Assembly: GCA_017165825.1 (NCBI GenBank)
Contig: CM029387.1
Coordinates: 10,104,486-10,168,485, forward strand
Source: Hepsetus odoe
Lineage: Eukaryota; Chordata; Actinopteri; Characiformes; Hepsetidae
DNA: 64,000 nt
Direction: 5' to 3'
Part shown: piece after piece, positions 1 to 64,000 of the stretch
How positions within the stretch are numbered: the stretch's first letter is position 1
How the letters are laid out: every line of letters begins with the position of its first letter
Position numbers and translations under genes: made by a program
Notes under the pieces: model-generated
What the model was told of the DNA's origin: nothing
The model's database searches: none
Seen by the model: only the letters and a program-made list of their open reading frames with translations

Positions 1-1720
1 AGTGGTTTGAGTAAACGTAATATCTGTTCTTTTCTAGGTTTGGGAAACATATTAACTTCCTGTGTAGTAGTTATAAACATCTGTAAATCAGACCATATGT
101 TTATGGGGTAATTTCCACATTAGAGCTCATCCATCCACCACCCCCATCACCCTCTTTTTGTTTTGAGATGAACAGATTTAGGATTGACCGATGAAAATGA
201 GGACTGTGGTAGGAATGGGGTGATGAGTGGGTGTGAAATTGTCAGTGTAAATGAAAGGTAGATATACAATTTGTTTGTGGCTTCAGGCCTGGTGCTCCTC
301 CTATTCAGAAACGACAGCCACCAATGCACCATAATCCAGTCTGAAGTCACTGTCTTGGTTAAAGATGTTTCTGATCTAAGCAGCGCAGTTGTCTCAAAAT
401 TTGTCAAATAAGATTATCAATCTTAGCGTACAAAGAGCACAGCAGAATCATTCCATCCACTGCTCATCAAATCAGGGTATCAAGCTGAAAATTGGTTGTG
501 AAGGTAGGCCAGATATGCCAAAGATGCTCTCATTAGTGAAAAAACTATAATAGATGCCAAAACACAGCTGCTAAATTAAGTTGGGTTAGACTTCATGAAA
601 TTAGATTGAGTAAATAATTTTTCTCAAAAAAGCTTTCAAGACAACATGTTGAATCAGCCCAAATAATTTAAAATTGAAGCTTTAAAATATCAGACAATTC
701 TTCTCATATATTATATAGTCGATAACCAGCAAATACTCATTGATCTGTCTGTTCAGCCTACAGATTTTTAACCTGCCATTCATGCTAAATATATAAGAAG
801 TGTCTCCATTCCAATTGCATTTTAAATTAGGAACGTTATGGGACAGCTCATCACGGCACAGGCCACTTACATACAGTATACCAATCTCAATAACAAAGAC
901 AGTATCTTTAATTGTATAGGACTTAAAAGAGTTTGAAAAAATGTAAAATGTAAAAATCATGTAAAAATCTGTTGACCTATCTGAGTATGAGCTATAAAGC
1001 CTTGGAGCAGGGAATAAAACAAAAAATAAAACAATTTTAAATATTGCTGGTACTTAGTCCAACTCTCAAAAATATCATCAGTTAAACGTAAATGTGAAAA
1101 ATAGGCAGTAAGAATGACAGAACAAAGGCCATGTAGCTGTGGTCGTGTATGAGAACACGAGCCAGCAATTACATGTCATTGTTGCATCCCACAGCTAGAA
1201 CAGCATCACCATTCAATGGCCCACTATAACAAACAGGAATGTGTGGTGTGGTTAAACAATGTGGAACACAGTACTTCCCCTGTGCTTAAAGCAGCACATT
1301 AACCAGAAAATGTTGGCACAATTTTCTCCTTTTCCCTAATATAGCTGACAATGCAACACTGCACTGAGATAAATTTTTAAACCATTTTAAATGCCTGAAG
1401 TCCGAATTTGACTGCTGCTTGCCGTATTTATAGACAGCAGTATGTCATGCATCTGAAACCACTTAAGCAAATCTTCTTAATGTCACTTGACAGCTCCACA
1501 TGGGGCCAGAGTGCAGTGATATAGGCATGCAGTTTGCATAATGCTTAGTAACAATGTATGAGTTTTCACTGCTTTTTAGATACATTAGCCTTGTGGCTCC
1601 TAAAGGAAACTTTGACACTGAACATCCTGCTTTCGGGAGTTTATCTGGGCAAAAACTGAGTCAGTTGGGTGCTTCGCTCCAAAATGTTCACTGTAACAAT
1701 GATGCAGATCGTGTTTTTAA
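1..1720. other. Upstream AT-rich sequence, nothing recognised
   Basis: Noncoding-looking AT-rich DNA. The open frames present are short and give no recognisable protein. No promoter, RNA gene or repeat family could be identified by eye. Confidence 0.5.
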
Positions 1721-1961
1721 AGTGAAAGTGACAACCCTTGTCATTGTGAAACGCACCACGGCACAACACACAGAAATTCAACCTCTGCGTTTCAGCCATA
1801 CACACACGTGCAGCAGGGTGCGGCTATTGAAAGTGCCCGGGGAGCAGTGACAGGGACGGTACCTTGCTCAAGGGTACATCAGGGCAACCTACTGGTGAGG
1901 GATTCAAACCCACAATCTTCCGATCTGGGGCAACTCCCTAACCACTAGGCCACTGCTACCC
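1721..1961 (-). repeat. tRNA-derived SINE (family A), near full length
   Basis: On the minus strand it begins with a tRNA-like head (GGTAGCAGTGGCCTAGTGG..., an A-box-like motif, then a B-box-like GGTTTGAATCC). It continues through GTTGCCCTGATGTACCCTTG and GAGCAAGGTACCGTCCC and ends in TGTCACTTTCACT. At least ten related copies occur in this window, which shows it is a dispersed family and not a functional tRNA. Confidence 0.85.
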
Positions 1962-3902
1962 AGATTTTGAGGTTTTATTAGCCATCAACTTGCTCTGCAA
2001 CCTGTTCAGCCTTAAGGACACTGATGGGGGCCATGAAAAACAACTGATCCTGCATAACACACTACAGCTAATGTGTTTTAATAATGTACTCTCTGCCATT
2101 TCCTTGTCTTGATCTCACTCTCCATTAATCCTCATACCACCCAGGGTGGTAAAGTCTCTTCCATCTTAGATAGATGGCCCTGGGAATGCTCAGATGGATT
2201 ATTTCAGGACCATGTTTCCACAGGCTGGCTGGGTCTGGTTAGAAATGCTGACTTCCACTGCTGGACAGAATGGAGTTAACAGGGCAGAAGAGAGCGGAAT
2301 CTACAGATTAGAGAGGCGGCTTTACTGTACTGCAGACCCACAGTCCAACAGAGAGACATCCACATTCTCTCTCCTTCCTCTCGCTTTCTGTGTCTCTGGG
2401 GCAGAAAACAAGAGCAGAATGAACACGTAAAGCTCCATTGGCCCTTTCCAATAAAATTATATTGCTTCCTTGTTTCTTGTTTACTTACGGGTATGCTCAT
2501 AACTGCATATCAGCTTGCTTTACTGGGAAGGGGTTCTACTGAATTATTAGAGATATTCAATTCAGATATGTACTGTGGGCTTCTTGACATCAAGCAGGAT
2601 TTCAGCCTAATTGGATAATAACACAAGACAAACCTTGAGTATCCATCAGTGCGGATCATGCAGGATAGATGTAACCAAGCAATGTAAAAGGTAAGAAAAC
2701 AGAGGAAAGGATGACTGGACCACAAAGACAACATATGTACTCAGCGTCATATCAGTAATGGAAGAACTATTAGTGACATGGATCGAAGTGAACTTGCAAA
2801 GTTCATGTTGATGGTCTTTAAATTATAATGTAATTTCAATATTTTAACATGAACATTAATTTTTTGCAGAAACAACCAGAAGCAGCTTTGGGCTCATTTG
2901 AGTACCTTTTCTTGAGTAAAGAAACTGGAAGTGTACTTTTAAAGAGCTGTTTTTATACAGACATCTGTACTGCTCTTCATGTAAAAACTTACATTGTACT
3001 TTTGAAACTTCTGAAACTGATTCTGGATAATGAACAACAGACATCTGAACGTACATTTAGGCCTCCAAATATTACCATTTATTTCTTGTTTCCATTAAAT
3101 GGAGTGGTGCCTGAGGCAATGTTACATCATAGTTTTTGAGAGGATTCTTGTCTCGAAAGTATTTTTAAATGGACTCACGATAAAAGTTTACAGGCAGGCT
3201 GGTGTAAGGCAAAATAGCTTCACTGGAAAAAACAAACTCAGGAGACACATTTGGTTTCACAGGTGGTTTTTTAAATAAAACCAGTAAATAAAATGTTTTT
3301 ATATGCCTTGTATTTCACAACCCCTGGTCCCTTTCACCACCCCTGCAAAGAAAGGTCAGTAAGTTTCTCTACAGACCATTCCGAATGATTCTGTGTGCAT
3401 CTCAAGGACTGAATTAAGCAGGAAGTTAGTAGATAATTGGTGGAATTCCCCTTTACATGAACAAGAGCTCCATTATCAGCATATTCCAAGATGAGAACTT
3501 TGTTTTGCTCCATTCCTTCTTTCTATCTCCTGTTTCCTTTTTTATTTACTTTCACACACAAATAAAACATATAGGCAAGGGAAACCTGTCCACCAGGCCT
3601 GTCACCTGTCCCATCACCTGGGATATTTTGGATTACAGATACAACTCTGACCTTTGTAATTAGACCTCAACACTTCTCACAGTATATTTTCCAAACATGA
3701 CACCATTGACTTACTACCTTATTAAAGTCCATATCTGGAGCAGAAGCATCCTTTGGTCTTTTGGTAAAAACAAGCAAACAAAAAACCTTAATATATTGCA
3801 TAATCAGTATAAAAGCATGACCTAATTGCAAAAACTAAGGCATACTATCAGATTCTCATCTATGAATATACGATATGAATATATCATTTTATTTTTACAT
3901 TA
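1962..3902. other. Intergenic, nothing recognised
   Basis: AT-rich upstream sequence with only short, uncharacterised open frames (for example at 2194-2430 and 2849-3139) that show no known motif. I see no repeat family here. Confidence 0.45.
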
Positions 3903-4158
3903 GGGGCAGCGGTGGCCTAGTGGTTAGGGAGTTAGCCGCATGATCAGGGGTTCGAACCCCTTCCTAATAGGTTGCCCTGAGGTACCCTTGAGCAAGGTGC
4001 CGTCCCCGTCACTGCTCCCCGGGCGCTTTCAATAGCTGCCCACTGCTGCACGGTGTTTGAGTGTGCATGGGTTAAATGGAGAGGTCCAATTTCGTTGTGG
4101 TTCACTGTCTGCTGTGCTGTGACTTCACAATGACAAGGGTTGTCACTTTCACTTTTTT
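3903..4158 (+). repeat. tRNA-derived SINE (family A), full length
   Basis: Plus-strand copy starting GGGGCAGCGGTGGCCTAGTG with B-box-like GGTTCGAACCCC, the shared middle (GAGCAAGGTGCCGTCCCC, CCCACTGCTGCACGG) and the tail TTGTCACTTTCAC followed by a T-run. The best-preserved copy of the family in the window. Confidence 0.88.
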
Positions 4159-4398
4159 TTCACCCAACAAAAGGTCTATGGCATATTATTTTTAAAGCAG
4201 ACTTTGGTTAATTGTTGAAGACGGAGTAACTGAGTAATAAACACAAGGGATTGTTTTCATGATACAGTGTATACACTGCACAATAATACATTTATAACTC
4301 CTTTGTTGAAAACCCAGATATGACTAAAGGAAGAAGTGCCTGGGCCAGTCTTAATTGAAAAGATAGTTGTCTGGGAAAAATAGTCCCTGAGTTTTTCA

Positions 4399-4467
4399 TG
4401 AGCAAGGTACTGTCCCCAACACTGCTCCCCGAGCACTGGTTGAATGGCTATCCTCTGCTGCACTGTG
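4399..4467 (+). repeat. SINE family A fragment
   Basis: Only the middle of the element is left: GAGCAAGGTACTGTCCCCA, CACTGCTCCCCGAGCAC and CTGCTGCACTGTG. No tRNA-like head or tail remains. Confidence 0.6.
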
Positions 4468-4469
4468 GG

Positions 4470-5222
4470 TCTAGAGCAGAGAAATAGGTTTTGGTTGGTG
4501 TGCACATTATGACAAATAGTGACTTCACCTCATTCAGAGGCAACCCAGCTCTAATAAACAGCGACCTCTATTGGTGACCACATCATATTGCTACACTTAT
4601 TGTAAAAAAGACTTGGGAACAGTTTGAACGCCCTCTAAAGGTCATTAACCATCTTTACAACAGCAGCAACAGCACCAGAAGCCCTGCATGCCCTACAGTT
4701 CATACAGAAATAAAAAATAAAGCACTGCTTATCTTACGGCAGGGGTATTATGCCAAAAACGCATGCTTTAATGATTTAACTTAATTCTCCAACAGCTCTA
4801 ATCATCAATCCCCCCCACACAAACACCCAACTAACCCAAGCATCCCACCTCCTTCCCCCAGAGCTACTGGGCTAATAACTCAGTCCCGGTGGGACAGGAA
4901 AATCCTTAGTCTCCTAAAATGATTTCCAGCATGTTAAAAAGATCCCCTACCACAACAGCCAACGGGCTTGAATATTAACTGATCCTTTATTGGTAATTTA
5001 TTCCATAATTCAGCATAAAACATGTAAACGAGTGCATTAAAATTTAATTTGTGCTTCTATATATATTTTAAAAAATAAAAAGATTTAGTGCTTCTCTGGT
5101 TCCAAACAAATTTATGTCTGTATTTGATTTTTCATGCTGAGTTCAACCTGGAAATACTGCTGTCAGGCCTGGTTTTGCTGTACTTTTGGATGTCCAAAAT
5201 TTCTGGTTTTGTGTCATAAATA
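4470..5222. other. Intergenic, nothing recognised
   Basis: AT-rich noncoding sequence between a SINE fragment and the RTE LINE. No gene or named repeat seen. Confidence 0.4.
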
Positions 5223-5866
5223 ACTTCTTCTTCTTTTTTCGGCTGCTCCCCTGTTTAGGGGTCGCCACAGCAGATCATCCATTTCCATTTCTTCCTGTCC
5301 TCTGCATCTTCCTGCTTCAAATCGACCACCTGCAAGGCTGCACCTCTCTCACCACGTCCATAACTCTCCTCTTTGGTCTTCCTCTTTCCCTCTTTCCTGG
5401 CAGCTGCATCTTCAACATCCTCCTCCCAATATAATCCTCGTCTCTCCTCTGAACATGTCGAAACCAACACAACCTCGCTTCTCTAAGTTTATCTCCAAAA
5501 CATCTAACCTGAGCTGCCCTCTAATATACTCATTTCTAATCCTGTCCATCCTCGTCACACCCAACGAAAATGTCAGCATCAACTCTGACACCTCCAGCTC
5601 CGCCTCCAACCTGTACAACATAGCTGGTCTCACTACTGTCCTGTAAACCTTCCCTTTTACTCTAGCTGGTACGTGTCTGTCACAAATCATTCCAGCCACT
5701 TTTCTCCACCCATTCCAACCAGCCTGCACTCTCTTCTTCACCTCTCTTCCACACTCCCTGTTACTCTGAACTGTTGATCCCAAGTATTTAAACTCCTCCA
5801 CCTTTGTCACCTCTACTCCCTGCATCCTAACCACTCCACTTTCCTCCCTTTTATTCACACTCAAGT
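5223..5866 (-). mobile_element. 5'-truncated RTE-type LINE, 3' end
   Basis: Read on the minus strand, the C-terminal part of an RTE-clade reverse transcriptase polyprotein is visible: EFKYLGSTVQSN, REVKKRVQAGWNGWRKV, VKGKVYRTVVRPAMLY and LGVTRMDRIRNEYIRG. The element ends with the typical RTE 3' sequence (GATCTGCTGTGGCGACCCC, AGCAGCCGAAAA) and a GAAGAAGAAG tail at 5223-5240. A block normally found after AMLY is missing, so it is internally deleted as well as 5'-truncated. Not a host gene. Confidence 0.85.
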
Positions 5867-6479
5867 ATTGGTTTTATTTTCACTGCAGCTTCTTTGTGTT
5901 GTGTGGTGATCTGTGCACCTCAGCTCCTTCTCATCTGAATTTTCTCAGCTGCAGGATGACTTTTAAAGCACTGATCAGAGAGCAAAGATGTCTGTCTTTG
6001 GTATAGAAATAACAAAATTTAATTAAGACCTTTATGAATGGTTTTTGTTCAGGTCGGAACATGTGGCCAGCAGGGGGCGCCCACCCTCTCTGAATCAGAA
6101 AGCATTAAAAAAAATAGTAAAATGCTGAGGATGATTTTCGTTTTGTTTTTTTTTTCATCTTTTAGTTTATATATAAGTTTATCTTGTAGTTTATATAAAC
6201 ACGTTGCTTTTTTAGTTTACTTGCCCAATTTCTCAAAATCCTCTTCAGACAAAGAATGAAATGATGTTAAATTGGTTAAAAAAAATCTCTTTTTCTATCA
6301 TTTTCCTCCATGCTCTTTCTCTTCTCTCTGCCTATCTATTTTTATGTCTCTCCTTCTTTTCGTTCCTCTCTCATTTCCTAATCTCCCTCTCCCCCCTCCC
6401 CTCCCCCTCTTGGTTTACCCCTCCTCCTCCTCCTCTTTCTCTGTCTCGTGTGCCCCATGTGTGAGGGTGGACTGTACCA
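5867..6479. other. Upstream flank of the cntnap2 promoter, pyrimidine-rich
   Basis: AT-rich sequence passing into a long pyrimidine-rich tract (about 6290-6450) directly upstream of the CpG-rich block. No gene seen. The tract could form unusual DNA structure or contribute to promoter architecture; this is inference. Confidence 0.45.
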
Positions 6480-6815
6480 TTTCGCTGTACAGCGAGGGGG
6501 GGGAGCTCGGCTCATTAAGTTCAGCACTAGACAGCGACCATCGCGCTCCTAACAATGCGACCCCCGCGCGCGAACACGCGACCCCCGCGCGCGAGCTGCT
6601 TGAGGGACGTTGCACTTCGGAGCTGAGAGGAGCTGACTGAGACCCCCAGCAAACGCCTGCGGCTCCAGGGCAGCCTCAGAGCCTCCACCAGCTCACAACA
6701 ACAACAACAGAAACGCAGCAGCGCTCGAAGGTCCCTCCGAGAAGGGAGGGGCGTGTTCACGCAGCCGTCGCGGTGAAGTGCGCTTTCTTCTGTTTACACT
6801 GGAATTAAAGTGAGG
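6480..6815 (+). promoter_or_regulatory. cntnap2: CpG-rich promoter / 5'UTR region of cntnap2
   Basis: This stretch is strongly GC- and CpG-rich in an otherwise AT-rich window and ends at the initiator ATG of exon 1. It contains two back-to-back 21-base units starting GCGACCCCCGCGCGCG (6557-6577 and 6578-6598). I see no convincing TATA box near the ATG, which fits a CpG-island type promoter. A pyrimidine-rich tract with CCT/CTC runs lies just upstream (about 6290-6450). The transcription start cannot be fixed from sequence alone. Confidence 0.6.
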
Positions 6816-62226
<55,411 letters not shown>

Positions 62227-62267
62227 GTGAGGAATTTTTTATAGAATTGCAACTGAATAGTAAATTC

Positions 62268-62268
<1 letters not shown>

Positions 62269-62318
<50 letters not shown>
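62269..62318. repeat. (TG)n microsatellite (intron 23)
   Basis: About 25 TG units starting 43 bases after the exon 23 donor. Confidence 0.95.
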
Positions 62319-62502
62319 ATGACAGGGGGTGTGGGTTGTGTGTGTCAGTAGAACTGTAAAGTGGGTAGCGGGTTATACCACAGCTACCAGGGGGAAAGAC
62401 AATGTTATCAAGCCTGGTTTTATAGACTATGAGGCTCCTGCATTGCCTCTCAGAGGTCAGGGGCAGATGGGTACTGGGGACTGTTAGTGATGTCAGAAAT
62501 GG

Positions 62503-62596
62503 CCTTAACACCAAGTTGCTTCAGGGGGACTGTCCCTGCAATCAGGAATTGGAAGTCTCTCTGGATAAGAGCGTCTGCTAAATGATGTGAAATAAG
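62503..62596 (+). repeat. V-SINE-like SINE (family B), 3' part (intron 23)
   Basis: Only the second half remains: TTGCTTCAGGGGGACTGTCC, then CTCTGGATAAGAGCGTCTGC and TAAATGATG. The tRNA-like head is absent. Confidence 0.75.
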
Positions 62597-63690
62597 AATT
62601 TTGTCATTGTCATTACAGTGTTTGTAGTTTATTTTTATGACTTTTAAGAGGTCTACTTCAGTTTTTCCTTTTTACAAAGGATAAAGCACAACGTTTGGAC
62701 AGTTAGCATAATAATACAAACCACATAATAATGCTTAGCATCAAAGTTGTTACATTTTAGCCACTGCAACATAAGCAGCCGACTTAGTTATTATACAGGA
62801 TATTTCTAAATAAGGGCAGTTTGATTCCAAGTTCCAACCATTGGTCCGGAATTCAAAATGTTATGTTTGCTTAACTAAGCTGTCAAACAGGCTTAACCTA
62901 TAATTACTCTTTTTACTCACTTAATTTCAAAGAAGATATGCTAATTTTATGAATTATTTTCAAGTTCATTTTTATCTTCATATGCGCCTGAGCGATGGTC
63001 CAAAATGTAACCTTGGTGAATATATACTTGAATATATATTTTAAAAAAAAGGTGTTACATTATACGCTTTCTCAGATAAAGCTTAAGAATGCTTTGCTAA
63101 AATATAGTTCTGCATGAAATCCTTTTCTTCCACCAGTTATCACTTGCTTGCTCCGTTGGTTTCCTCTGGAGTGTAGTAGAAAGACAGGCTGCTTTATTGA
63201 TCCATTTTGTTGACAATGCATGGCCATGTGTTATTCTAAAGCAGAAGATCGATAGCTTTCTCTCCTCCCTGTTTACCGGTTTCTATTTTCACCATTTTTT
63301 TGATAGAACACCTTTGTATTCTGTGTGGTCCACACAACATAGTTTGGGTAACATATACATTTGAAAAGCCATCAAGAGACAGCAAAATTCAATCAAAAAG
63401 TAAATCTTTAGTATGCCCCCAAATGATCTGTCATGCAATGTAAGATTTCCCTTTATGTTAATGTGATATTAAGTATATTAACTATTTCAGATGCTTTTAT
63501 TTGTTGTTGCTTTAAAGAAGCATAAGAAACATCTGTTATTTAATATGTTTTCCATACTGTTTGTTAGCAAAAATAATATATTATTATAGTCCCCCTATAT
63601 AGTCCCCCTATATTTAAAATATTTCCAAAAATTTAAATATTCAGTCACTTGATAGTAGATCAAATGGTCAGCCTTTATATCCTTGTGCCA
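62597..63690. other. cntnap2: Intron 23, nothing recognised
   Basis: AT-rich intron. I looked here for the membrane-spanning exon and found no matching open frame. Confidence 0.5.
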
Positions 63691-63905
63691 GCTAGCATCC
63701 ATCCGTTCATCATCTTAGCCACTAATCCATCATAAGGGTCGCAGGGGGGTCTTGGAGGACATCCCAGCGCTGAAAGGGTGAAAATCAGAGAGAGACACAC
63801 AGGCAAACACTCAGACACAGTGACATCTAAGAGGACATTTAGCATCTCTATTCCAACTGACTTGCATGTTTTGGAGAAATCCGGAGCTCCCATAGCAACC
63901 AACTA
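63691..63905 (-). repeat. Teleost dispersed repeat with ATCCATCC end (intron 23)
   Basis: It starts GCATCCATCCGTTCATCATC and contains GGGTCGCAGGGGGGTC, CACACAGGCAAACACTCAGA and TTGCATGTTTTGGAGAAATC. It is a diverged minus-strand relative of the repeat at 37001-37284. Confidence 0.65.
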
Positions 63906-63989
63906 GCATGATGATCTAAAAATAATCTGATTGGGTGTCTAAATAGCATTCAGTTTGCACATTATTAACACCAGTTTTTTTTTTGGCAG

Positions 63990-64000
63990 TCAGTAAATAT
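63990..64000 (+). CDS. cntnap2: Possible first 11 bases of cntnap2 exon 24
   Basis: A run of ten T followed by ggcag forms a good splice acceptor at 63980-63989. Joined to the phase-1 end of exon 23 it would read V-S-K-Y in frame. The expected next exon encodes the juxtamembrane and membrane-spanning part. Too little sequence is present to confirm it, and it could be a chance acceptor. Confidence 0.25.

Noticed and set aside
3903..3980. tRNA-like sequence with A and B boxes
   Set aside because: Part of a SINE present in many copies; no complete cloverleaf or terminal stem.
5412..5864. 150-codon minus-strand open frame
   Set aside because: It is the RTE LINE C-terminal region (LGSTVQSN, LGVTRMDRIRNEY), not a host gene.
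6272..6640. 122-codon open frame over the promoter
   Set aside because: Its composition follows the pyrimidine tract and CpG block. No conserved protein features; a shadow of promoter sequence.
62227..63979. Search for the transmembrane exon of cntnap2
   Set aside because: No open frame with a hydrophobic segment and splice borders was found; it must lie beyond the window.

Overview
This window is vertebrate nuclear DNA, almost certainly from a ray-finned (teleost) fish. It is AT-rich and intron-dominated. It carries several teleost-type dispersed repeats: two tRNA-headed SINE families, Tc1-like DNA transposons, 5'-truncated RTE-type LINEs, and long (GT)n, (GA)n and (TAGA)n microsatellites. 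There are no bacterial-type genes, operons or CRISPR arrays.

The only host gene I can support is cntnap2 (contactin-associated protein-like 2, Caspr2), on the + strand. It is a neurexin-family transmembrane adhesion protein of neurons that, in mammals, pairs with contactin-2 and clusters Kv1 channels at juxtaparanodes. I placed 23 coding exons between 6816 and 62226. Every junction has AG/GT borders, and the reading frame runs through all of them for 1225 codons plus one base. The protein has the full Caspr extracellular order: signal peptide, discoidin (F5/8C), LamG1, LamG2, EGF1, fibrinogen-like, LamG3, EGF2, LamG4. The exons for the membrane segment, protein 4.1-binding tail and PDZ-binding end lie past 64000, except for a possible 11-base start of the next exon at 63990. 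Family assignment rests on Caspr2-specific blocks such as CGIERNCTDP, NYWNAASF and RYNTPGFVGCLSRVQFN. The choice between teleost duplicates cntnap2a and cntnap2b cannot be made here.

Layout: 1-6.4 kb is upstream sequence with SINEs and a truncated RTE LINE, with no gene recognised. 6.4-6.9 kb is a CpG-rich promoter/5'UTR with the signal-peptide exon. 6.9-33.4 kb is the 26.5-kb first intron, holding a Tc1-type MITE, a second RTE LINE, a decayed Tc1 element, SINEs and most of the microsatellites. 33.4-62.2 kb packs exons 2-23 with mostly short introns; four contain remnants of Tc1-like transposases (introns 10, 12, 18, 20) and several contain SINEs. 62.2-64 kb is the start of intron 23.

The most interesting non-standard signal is in intron 13. 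It holds a decayed copy of the end of intron 14 plus the first ~35 bases of exon 15, including the splice acceptor, placed ahead of exon 14. This coincides with an apparent exon-count excess of one relative to the human gene as I recall it, so intron 13 is a candidate gained or rearranged intron. Also notable are the great compaction of a gene that spans about 2.3 Mb in human, a weak exon-6 donor with a short read-through tail, and a Tc1 element in intron 10 that has lost one terminus. I found no sign of a wholly new biological system.
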